64,000 nucleotides of DNA, taken from Xestospongia bergquistia (taxonomy: Eukaryota > Porifera > Demospongiae > Haplosclerida > Petrosiidae). Shown here piece by piece: positions 55,553 through 64,000 of the stretch (position 1 is its first letter; each line of letters starts with the position of its first letter). The position numbers and the translations under genes were made by a program. Below the pieces are notes generated by a model. It had not been told where the DNA came from. It did not search any database and worked only from the letters and a program-made list of their open reading frames with translations. Location: NCBI GenBank assembly GCA_963965975.1, contig OZ014414.1:2579501-2643500 (forward strand). The letters run 5' to 3'.

Positions 55553-56623
55553 ATGGAGTCATTTTTTAAATGCAAGCGTGAAAAAAGCAGTACACTTATT
55601 ACTGCATTACAACTTCTTCTGATAGCTTTGTATTTTCTGTCTTTGGCATTAGTAGTGACTGCTGCTGGTCTGTTTGGTAATGCACATTATCGCTTGGAAG
55701 ACAAGTGGGAGGAAACTGGCTACTATACTTGTGTTTTGTATTTCAGTGAAAGCAATCTCCAACCCAGTGAGTCCATTTGTCAATTTTGTATTTGGGGAGA
55801 AGCTGCTGTTGGTTTTGGTCTAGTCATTTTAATGATTGTGGGTTTTATCAAGATTGCTTTTGGGCTTATAAAGTAAGTGAATTGCACACTGTGTTAATTA
55901 TTTGCATTATTTCAGAGTGGTTTATTAGTAATGACTGTTATCTACCTTAATGCTTAATACAATACGTAAGACAATACTGTATAATTGCACACATGAATTT
56001 GATTAGGCAAGATCTAGAAAGTTGTACTGGTGTTCATTTGCAATAATTATGATTAACCTTCATCCTTTTGTCCATGCAGCAACAACTTTCTACTGATAGT
56101 GGACATTATGTTTCTAGCAGTTACTACAGTATTTGCACTTGTAGTTGCAATTATGCTAAGTTCTGGATGGGGTGTTACCTGTGATACCGTAGGGTAATAA
56201 TTTAAAATATTTTTGTCTTTATTTATATAGTTATATTTTCTATTCCTTGCATTTTTTAGTTCTGATAATTGCAACACTGATTTCTTGACTCAAGTTACTG
56301 GAGCAGTTGTGAGTCATGTGGAAAAGTTCAATTGTTTACAGATTTGTACTGCTTCAATCAGTACTATATTTATACAAACCCGATAATATTTAAGGCTATT
56401 ATATAGAAAGAAGTCTGCAAAATATCCATAGCATGCATAATAATTATAATAGTTCAGGCAAAATACCAAATAAACTATCAATAACTAATCATGTTTACTT
56501 TATACAATTCTTTAGGTATGTGCATGTTTTGCTGTAGCTGTGATTACTGGAAGTAAAATCCTGTATGTATTTGTTACTGTAATTAGTCGAATGAAGTGGG
56601 AAAGCCTGCTTATTAATAATTAA
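55553..56623 (+). CDS. Tetraspan membrane protein C
   Basis: Exons 55553-55872, 56080-56193, 56260-56308 and 56516-56623 (phases 2, 2, 0) give 196 residues. Hydrophobic segments are ALQLLLIALYFLSLALVVTA, GFGLVILMIVGFIKIAFGL, LIVDIMFLAVTTVFALVVAI and CACFAVAVITGSKILYVFV. Loop 1 carries TCVLYFSESNLQPSESICQF and loop 2 SSGWGVTCDT and NCNTDFLTQVTGAV, the latter nearly the same as gene A's DCNTEYLKQVTASV. It is closer to A than to B. The frame upstream of ATG 55553 is also open but lacks coding character. Confidence 0.8.
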
Positions 56624-56629
56624 TTTTAT

Positions 56630-57080
56630 AAAGATCTTATAAATAATTTAAAAATATTAAAAGGATACAATTGGAACTAAAAGGTTGTTGAATGTTATGC
56701 CATATTGATACTACTCACAACTGTTTTTACTCATTATGAACACATATGTTTGCAATACAAACTTTAAATCCTAAGCATTGACTGTTTATGGAGTGCACCT
56801 CCACAACATAGCATGGATGTGGGTATGGCCTTTCCTGTACCTGATAATTAGAAATAGGGTAAGTTGAATCTATCTATAAGAACATGAACAACTTTATCAG
56901 GCTCAGTATAATTAAATTACTACTAACGTTGTTACTTCTATATTAGTTTAGTTAATATTACTATTTATAGGGTGGGTATACAGTACCTATAATGAATGTC
57001 TGTGTGAACTATTTCAAAATCAATACTGGAAGGGGCTTCAGTCTCCCCAGATATTCCTTGATTCATTCAGGTGCTAACTT
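56630..57080. other. Spacer between convergent genes
   Basis: Lies between the 3' end of tetraspan C and the 3' end of the Death-only gene. Nothing recognised. Confidence 0.5.
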
Positions 57081-57085
57081 TTGCT

Positions 57086-57370
57086 TTAACCAGTCTTCGT
57101 AATTCTGTGTGCAAGATTTATCTTTCCAACATCATCACTTTTCAAAGCATTTATCAGAGTCTGATGAGTTGCATCTCGACCTTTCTTGTTAATCCATAAC
57201 TTGTACATGGCAATTATTTTGTTAAGTTGAGCAGGATCATTCTGAATGATATCTAGATCCACTACTCTTAGTTCCAGTTCTATCCCTAATTTGTACCATT
57301 TAGTAGTTATAGCGTGGTTACGTAATTCTCTCAGTTTACATTGGTGATCGAAGAGATTAGGACTAGCCAT
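57086..57370 (-). CDS. Single-exon Death-domain protein
   Basis: ATG 57368-57370 opens a 94-residue frame made of one Death domain and little else: LRELRNHAITTKWYKLGIEL, then LRVVDLDIIQNDPAQ, MYKLWINKKGRDATHQTLIN and LKSDDVGKINLAHRI. The WYKLGIEL helix corresponds to WYQLGIQL of gene 1. Such short Death-only proteins can act as adaptors or as decoys that cap larger Death assemblies. No intron is needed. It could instead be the isolated first exon of a lost larger gene, since genes 1 and 2 also start with a Death exon; no donor is evident before the stop. Confidence 0.7.
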   Translation of the reverse strand: MASPNLFDHQCKLRELRNHAITTKWYKLGIELELRVVDLDIIQNDPAQLNKIIAMYKLWINKKGRDATHQTLINALKSDDVGKINLAHRITKTG

Positions 57371-57919
57371 TTCATAGTAGACGAGTGATATCAACTATGG
57401 TGACGATTATGTTCGATATGCTTTCGAAACTATGTAATACCATTCGTAACGGTTTCATTGCGCGTGCGCAATACTAATATGGTACATTATACAGGTACAT
57501 AGGCGAAGGGCCGGTCAGGTTTTGGCAGGAACAATTGTTCTTCAAAAATTGAATTTTATTATTAACGATAGATTGTTATGAATAAATGATATTGTACATA
57601 ATCATATGATGTTAATGAAAGTAGACAATATAATAACAGCGGTTGTGATCTCCTGAATTCAGTATACTGACTAGTCCTGTTTCCAAATCCTTTCCAAAAA
57701 TCATAGAGTCTGTGGATAGACTATCAATCTAGTTCATAATGCACAGTATATTAACTGGTCTTTACTGATTATATATAGCCCATGAAACTGTAGGCAATGA
57801 GACAGTTATCATGCAGGTCAGTTCTGTTTGATCAATCATACAGCAGCCTGTGTACTGATTACTTTATTTACTTAAGACCCTTTGTAGACTAAAAGTCTCT
57901 AACATGGCTATATTCAATA

Positions 57920-57982
57920 TATAGATAGATAGATAGGTAGGTATGTAGGTAGGTAGATAGATAGATATAGATATATATATAT

Positions 57983-58036
<54 letters not shown>

Positions 58037-58038
58037 TG
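57920..58038. repeat. (GATA)n microsatellite
   Basis: Long run of ATAGATAG with GTAG variants near 57936-57955. Confidence 0.95.
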
Positions 58039-58139
58039 ATATCAACTAAAAATGGATCAATCAGGCTTGTCCCATTTATATTAATTTTAGTTTATAGTTA
58101 AGCAATGTGCTAATGTTGATCAGAAACCCATACCTATGA

Positions 58140-58229
58140 CCTTAATAGGTCTGTCTTAGAGTAGTATCACATTAAGATATAAGATTACAATCTAGGACCA
58201 CCTTTAGCTTGGATTACTAGCATTCACAG

Positions 58230-58281
<52 letters not shown>

Positions 58282-58887
58282 TAATTAGTTGGTATATATA
58301 CCTAATTGTGGATACGTGTATGAGCTTAACATGTCTGTCTTAGAGTAGTATCACCTTAAGATAAAAAATTACAATCTAGGCCTAACTTTAGTTTAGATTA
58401 CTAACATTCACAGAATTACATCACTTATAGTTGGTATACAGGATACTTTATTTTCAACAAGTCCATAATGTGGAAAGGTTAGTAATCTAAACAGAAGGTG
58501 GTCTTAGATTATATTTTATCATTAACTTATGCCAAGTTTGTGTGTGTGCGTGAGTACATTACCTCTACTAAGTTTTCATTAATGTTTAATCCAGATGTAA
58601 CTTGTGCTGTTAATTTCCTATGGATATATACTTTATGCACTGAGCTCACTTTGATCAACTTAATGGTGAGAGAGAGCACCATTATAATAATAACTACATG
58701 TGCTAAGAATTACAATACAATGTCTGCTATTTATACAATGTAAGATCGCTCAATGGTATATCTCTTCAAAGACATCTTTATGAAGTCGCATTTACAAAAT
58801 GAAGGAATAAACAATTATAATATTTGATTTAAGATTATGAAATAACAATCTAGGTCCACCTTTAGTTTTCATTACAACCATTTACAG

Positions 58888-58923
<36 letters not shown>

Positions 58924-59140
58924 CTTAGTTGGTACTTTATTTTGAATAAGTGCATAATCTGGAAAGGTTAGTAATCCAAGCAGGAGGTCTTAGATTATAT
59001 TTTATCATTAAATTATGAGAAGTTTGTGATGTGTCTGTGTTGTCATTAAGTACATTACCTCTACTAAGTTTTTATTAATATTTAATCCAGATGTGACTTG
59101 TACTGTTCTTTTCTATAGATATATATACTTCACTGCAGAG
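58140..59140. repeat. Three degenerate copies of a local repeat
   Basis: 58140-58310, 58325-58640 and 58830-59135 share ATTACAATCTAGG.C.ACTTTAG, ATTYACAGAA, TAGTTGGTA, TGGAAAGGTTAGTAATC, GGTCTTAGATTATATTTTATCATTAA and TACATTACCTCTACTAAGTTTT. (TA)n runs at 58233-58277 and 58891-58920 sit at the same relative position, so the microsatellite is part of the unit. Confidence 0.85.
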
Positions 59141-59556
59141 TGGTAGCATCTGATTTATGGGTGTGGCCAATAATTGCCCGTTTAATTGTACATTTACATG
59201 TGGTTTTATTATTGAGATCTCTTGTACTCTCTCTTTCCTGATCAACTTATGTCACTATATGCATATATGTAATTACAATCCACATCATTTAACTAATTTT
59301 GCCATTCAATCGTTTGTCCCTTTTCTGTGCTAGTAAATATGTCATGAATTACAAACAAAGAGTAAAATGTAGTCCTATTATAATTATATTCTTGTTATAA
59401 GCACTCATCGAAGTTTGTGATACTTCATAAGGAATGCCATTGTGTGACTGGTTCAAAAACAAAGAAAAATGCAACTTATGCAGTTTCAGCAAAGAGGTTA
59501 TCTGGTAAGGGATTTTTTCTATTTTAAGAACTATAAAACTATCAGGATGTACAATA

Positions 59557-59981
59557 TGGGGCGCCGTTTGTGTCAAAATTGAAAAATTATCATGATATAA
59601 TAAATATGTCATTATTTATCAAATTATTGTTGATTTACTTCTTATTTATGGAGTGCTGTTTGTGTCAAAATTAAAATGCGTTCAATGGTATTTAACATGT
59701 TATGATTTACTTTTTATTGTTACTTAATAAAACGCGGACCGCGAGTACCACAAGTCGTCTCAATTAGAATCGAGCGTCAGCGAAATGTTAGTTGGGTCCC
59801 TGAGTTTGGTTGTATATTATAGGTCTATTATTTAGGGAAGTCGAGGACGGACATTAAAACTCCGTTCAACCCTGTTATATTGAAATTGCTATGTCCGTCG
59901 GAGATTTTCGTAATTTTAATAAATAATGACTTATTTATTGTATTATGAGAATTTTCCAATTTGGACACAAATGGCGCCCCA
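59557..59981. mobile_element. 425-bp MITE with ~65-bp TIRs, TA duplication
   Basis: TGGGGCGCCGTTTGTGTCAAAATTG ... ATAATAAATATGTCATTATTTAT at the left is mirrored at the right (about 85% identity by eye), with TA on each side (59555-59556, 59982-59983). The left arm's GTGCTGTTTGTGTCAAAATT motif recurs inside (about 59651). The interior 59725-59900 is GC-richer (GCGGACCGCGAG) than its surroundings. Confidence 0.85.
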
Positions 59982-59984
59982 TAG

Positions 59985-60570
59985 TACGAACTAATTAATA
60001 TAGCATAGTGTTATACTATGATAATAGTGTCAGTCAAGTGGTCTTAACATAACTTTAGAAGTTTGTATATATTCATGCCTCCTTATTGATCATTTTGTTT
60101 GGTAAGTACATGACTCATAATGACATAAATATGTATATTAAAGTAATTCCTCTTGTCACAATTTTTTCAGAGCTAAAATATTTCTTGATTAAATTGAGTC
60201 CCTGGATTAATCAATCTGCGCCTTTGCTATAATATTAAATGCATAGTGTTCAATTGTGTCATTACTAAGCAAATCAAGACATAAAATATTCATAAGTTGG
60301 TTTATATGTTTACTAAAGTTTTTTATATGTAGCTTCAAGTGATATACACAAGTACAAATTGTTGTTCAAGGATTAACTAATAGAGGGGTAGAAAATAATT
60401 GTACATTATCAGATTTGTAATATACAGTATGTATACATAATTATATAACTACTCTTTATTGACTATATATTATTATAAATTATTCATAAAGTGACTTGTA
60501 TTACTATTCAAGAATGTACTAGACACAATGTGACCTAGTTCAGTTGTAGAGATATAGTATCACCTCTTGT
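59985..60570. other. Gene-free stretch
   Basis: AT-rich; leads into the splice-site array. No exon accepted. Confidence 0.4.
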
Positions 60571-60575
60571 AGGAG

Positions 60576-61310
60576 GTAAGTGTGATGAAATATAGTATAA
60601 ATTCTAAGTGTATTTAAATCCAATGTGTTCCTTTTTATTTACTCTATTGCTTTTCTTTTCATAATTATGACGCTGTTATTACTTGTGATCTGAATGTGTC
60701 TTTACAATATAATATAAGGTAAGTGTGATGAAATATAGTATAAATTCTAAGTGTATTTAAATCAAAATGTGTTCCTTTTATTTACTCTTTTGCTTTTCTT
60801 TTCATATTTATGATGCTGTTATTACTTGTGATCTGAACTTGTCCTTTACAATAGAATAGAAGGTAAGTGTGATGAATATAGTATAAATTCTAAGTGTATT
60901 TAAATCCAATGTGTTCCTTTTTATTTACTCTATTGCTTTTCTTTTCATAATTATGATGCTGTTATTATTTGTGATCTGAACATGTCCTTTACAATATAAT
61001 AGATGGTAAGTGTGATGAATATAGTGTAAATTCTAAGTGTATTTAAATCCATTGTATTCCTTTTTATTTACTTTTTTTTATCTTTTAATGTATTATGATG
61101 CCATGATTATTTGTGATCTGAATGTGTTTTTTGCAATACAATAGATGGTAAGTGTGATGAAATATAGTATAAATTCTAAGTGTATTTCAATCCAATGTTT
61201 TCATTTTATTTACTCTATTGTTTTTTTTTTCTTTCTGGTGTTATGATGCTGTGATAACTTGCGATCTGAATATGTCCTTTAAAATATAATAGTTGGTAAG
61301 TGTGATCTAA
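60576..61310 (+). repeat. Intron-like tandem array, block 1 (6 units)
   Basis: Units start GTAAGTGTGATGAAATATAGTATAAATTCTAAGTGTATTTAAATCC at 60576, 60719, 60863, 61006, 61148 and 61296 (period 142-148 bp). Each ends with a pyrimidine-rich tract (CTTTTCTTTTCAT), GTGATCTGAA and ACAATATAATAG, followed by three nucleotides (GAG, AAG, AAG, ATG, ATG, TTG in order) and the next GTAAGT. One unit (before 60719) has AT instead of AG. Each unit thus looks like a complete short intron. Confidence 0.9.
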
Positions 61311-61780
61311 CATTTCTACACATGTTTTGTCATTATGGTAAAGAAAGTATTTTGTTGTATTTGGTCTGTTTGAATTATGAATAAATATTAAATTTTGTTG
61401 GAAGCTTTGTCTTATAAATATGTGAATTTGATGTCTTTGTAAGGGATTCTAGCTCACTCTCTAGTCTCTACACTACTAAGAATATTTATTAGTAACTTTT
61501 GTTATTACTACACATTACTGTTAATTGTTAAAATTCTATTTATAATAGTTTGTCTATAAAAGTGTCTATCATGACGTAATGATTATGTTTGTATTGCAGA
61601 GTGTTATTTGTATTGGTAACACTATTTCTAAGAATTGTTGGGAGGGTTGCTTTTTATCTTAGTTTGCAAAGTTACTAGCATAGTGATGTAATACATAATA
61701 ACATTGATAACATATATAATATACAACTGTTTTGATATGTTGTCTTGGTTCACATTAATAGTTTATTATAATATATTTAG

Positions 61781-61880
61781 GTGGGATCTACTCCAGTCAT
61801 GTTAGCAGCAAAAGAAGGGACACAAGGATATTGTTTTGGTTTTAACACAGAAAGGAGCCAATCTAGAAGTTGTTAACAAA
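61781..61880 (+). pseudogene. Ankyrin-repeat exon with 1-nt frameshift
   Basis: Between a good acceptor (ATATATTTAG) and donor (GTAAGTAT) the frame reads GSTPVMLAAKEG and, after one extra base near 61818-61822, KDIVLVLTQKGANLEVVNK. This is a standard 33-residue ankyrin repeat. The exon is 100 bp whereas the neighbouring repeat exon is exactly 99 bp. The extra G in a GGG run could be a sequencing error or a true inactivating change. Confidence 0.7.
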
Positions 61881-62289
61881 GTAAGTATTTATTTACATAT
61901 AAGAAGTAGCTAAAAATTAAATGTAAGTTCATTTTTTTTTAAAGACAGTTGTTGATTATGATAGTATTGTAATTGTTGTGATACTGTTACAATTGACTTA
62001 TTGTCTTTAATGATATGTTAAATAAGATGAATATTGGAAGGAGAGCAGCATACAAAGCCCTGATCATACTATAAGAAAAAAGTAATTATTTTACAATTTG
62101 TGCAGTGAACAATTTTCCGACTTATTAGACACAAATCAATAGACAAAGTTGACATGTTATTTTTATCATGACATTTAAGGAGGATAGCTAAAGATTAGCT
62201 ACTTTTATGAAGTTTGTGTTATTGTACTATTAGTGTAACATGTTAATGGTCTAATTTGACAGTTAATATTTTGTTTGTTATTACAATAG

Positions 62290-62388
62290 ATTGGATGGGC
62301 AGCTCTTCATTATGCAAGTTATGAAGGACATACAAATATTGTTAAAATGCTAGTCAACCATAATGTTGACATAAATATTGTTACTAAG
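62290..62388 (+). CDS. Ankyrin-repeat exon (33 residues)
   Basis: Exactly 99 bp between TTTGTTATTACAATAG and GTAATT. It encodes IGWAALHYASYEGHTNIVKM then LVNHNVDINIVTK, a full ankyrin repeat (ALHYA, GH..IV..L, A/NVD). One repeat per exon, phase 0, suits a long ankyrin gene built by exon duplication and continuing beyond the window. Transcription direction is plus. The flanking introns are the repeat arrays described here. Confidence 0.75.
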
Positions 62389-62817
62389 GTAATTCAGATC
62401 ACAAGAATGATTATGTTTCACCTTGGTGTTTTAAGCTGTGTGAATGAATAGATATTAACTATTAAAAAAACATAGTGTAGACATTATGATATAAAAAAGA
62501 CAGACAATTAAAAAACTCAAAGTGGTATGAATATTTGTATATAGTAGCCACATAGACTCAGTAGCTCCATTTGTGTTGTTTAGCTTAAGAGAAATTTATA
62601 GCTATTGGAAATACATCTCTCCTTAGTTGTTCATCATGTTTTACCATTAAAAAATTAATGCATTTCCATATACATTAACATCAATTATATGTAGGATAAG
62701 AAAAAGAGGCATGGTAAATATTAAAGTAACAATACTTGAAAACATGTTTTCTCATTTCTATAATTATGATGCTGTTATAACTTATGATTCAATGTGTCGT
62801 TTACAATATAATAGGAG

Positions 62818-63920
62818 GTAAGTGTGATGAAATATAGTATAAATTCTAAGTGTATTTAAATCCAATGTGTTCCTTTTTATTTACTCTATTGCTTTTCTTT
62901 TCATATTTATGATGCTGTTATTACTTGTGATCTGAATGTGTCCTTAATAGTTTGTAAGTATGATAAAATATAGTATAAACTCTAAGTATATTTAAATCCA
63001 AAGTGTTCCTTTTTATTTACTCTATTACTTTTCTTTTCATATTTATGATGTTGTTATTACTTGTGATCTAAACGTGTCCTTTATAATATAATAGTTGGTA
63101 AGTATGATGAAATATAGTATAAATTCTAAGCGAATTTAAATCCAATTTGTTTTACTCTATTGCTTTTCTTTTCATACATATGATACTGTTATTACTTGTG
63201 ATCTTAACGTGTCCTTTACAATATAATAATCTGTAAGTATGATGAAATATAGTATAAATTCTAAGTGTATTTAAATCCAATGTGTCCCTTTTTATTTACT
63301 CTGTTGCTTTTCTTTTCAAATATATGATACTGTTATTACTTGTGATCTGAACGTGTCCTTAATAGTTTGTAAGTATGATGAAATATAGTATAAATTCTAA
63401 GTGTATTTAAATCCAATTTGTTTTACTCTATTGCTTTTCTATTCATATTTATGATGCTATTATTATTTGTGATCTGAACGTGTCCTTTACAATATAATAG
63501 TCAGTAAGTGTGATGAAATATAGTATAAATTCTAAGTGTATTTAAATCCAATGTATTCCTTTTTATTTACTCTATTGCTTTTTTTTCATATTTATGATGT
63601 TGTTATTACTTGTGATCTGAATGTTTCATTTACAATATAATAGGAGGTAAGTGTGATGAATATAGTACAAATTCTAAGTGTATTTAAATCCAATGTGTTC
63701 CTTTTTATTTACTCTATTGGTTTTATTTTCATATATATGATACTGTTATTACTTGTGATCTGAACGTGTCCTTAATAGTTTGTAAGTATGATGAAATATA
63801 GTATAAATTCTAAGTGTATTTAAATCCAATTTGTTTTACTCTATTGCTTTTCTATTCATATTTATGATGCTATTATTATTTGTGATCTGAACGTGTCCTT
63901 TACAATATAATAGTCGGGAA
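62818..63920 (+). repeat. Intron-like tandem array, block 2 (9 units)
   Basis: Units start at 62818, 62954, 63098, 63233, 63369, 63504, 63647, 63782 and 63917 (period 135-144 bp). The trinucleotides between the AG and the GTAAG are GAG, TTT, TTG, TCT, TTT, TCA, GAG, TTT and TCG. Units preceded by TTT share a shortened CCTTAATAG end. The unit before 63233 has AA for AG, and the final one has GGGAAG for GTAAG. The order suggests duplication of a 2-4 unit block. Confidence 0.9.
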
Positions 63921-63923
63921 GTG

Positions 63924-64000
63924 GACTGTTTGAATTATGAATAAATATTAAATTTTGTTGGAAGCTTTGTCTTATAATATGTGAGTTTGATGTCTTTGTA
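63924..64000 (+). repeat. Higher-order repeat of 61.36-61.44 kb
   Basis: GTTTGAATTATGAATAAATATTAAATTTTGTTGGAAGCTTTGTCTTATAA...TATGTGA.TTTGATGTCTTTGTA is the same sequence that follows block 1 (61367-61441). So array plus tail is itself repeated every ~2.6 kb, and the window ends inside the second copy. A further ankyrin exon would be expected about 350 bp past the window. Confidence 0.9.

Noticed and set aside
1-64000. tRNA or rRNA genes
   Set aside because: I saw no cloverleaf with A and B boxes and no rRNA-like conserved blocks by eye; a covariance-model scan would be needed to exclude them.

Overview
The window reads as nuclear DNA from an early-branching animal, most likely a demosponge of the Amphimedon type. 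It is very AT-rich, has many short (50-120 bp) GT-AG introns, an expanded set of Death-fold genes, a 2A-like peptide exon, and dense decayed transposons. No species can be proved from sequence alone. A 200-base run of N (2362-2561) is an assembly gap.

Layout. 1-5.1 kb: mobile DNA. It holds a MITE split by a ~1 kb insertion, a Ty1/copia LTR element with 5-bp target duplications, an orphan minus-strand exon encoding a hydrophobic 2A-like leader, and an intact relative of the MITE. 5.7-12.2 kb: fragments of larger DNA transposons, some recurring at 32-39 kb. 14.7-22.9 kb (minus): gene 1, a 12-exon gene for Death, CARD-like, coiled-coil and RI-type LRR regions; its last intron holds a dead hAT transposon. 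23-28.3 kb: MITEs, two perfect hairpins, a small 3-exon gene and the first of three paralogous tetraspan genes. 28.8-40.8 kb: dead MULE (ZSWIM/PHD) and CACTA (Tnp2) transposases with accessory genes, plus a broken Death exon between inverted repeats. 42.1-42.5 kb: a 40-bp minisatellite. 43.8-44.6 kb: tetraspan paralogue 2. 46.1-51.2 kb (minus): gene 2, a 14-exon open gene with Death, CARD-like, coiled-coil, SH3 and LRR regions. 51.8-53.6 kb: a broken MRH-domain gene with a near-identical 327-bp exon duplication, then an orphan importin-alpha exon. 55.6-56.6 kb: tetraspan paralogue 3. 57.1-57.4 kb: a single-exon Death-only protein. 57.9-60 kb: microsatellites and MITEs. 60.6-63.98 kb: an ankyrin gene region with 15 copies of a 135-148 bp unit; most keep a 3' splice site, three variable nucleotides and a 5' splice site.

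Working together. The strongest functional theme is Death-fold signalling. Two long multidomain proteins look like NLR-style scaffolds without a NACHT ATPase: an N-terminal Death/CARD-like head, a coiled-coil oligomerisation stem, an SH3 domain in one, and a C-terminal LRR sensor. A Death-only protein could be their adaptor or decoy. The exon coordinates I give for genes 1 and 2 and the three tetraspan genes splice with consistent phases into uninterrupted frames (1061, 1025, 179, 187 and 196 residues). All functions are inferred from motifs; no search was run.
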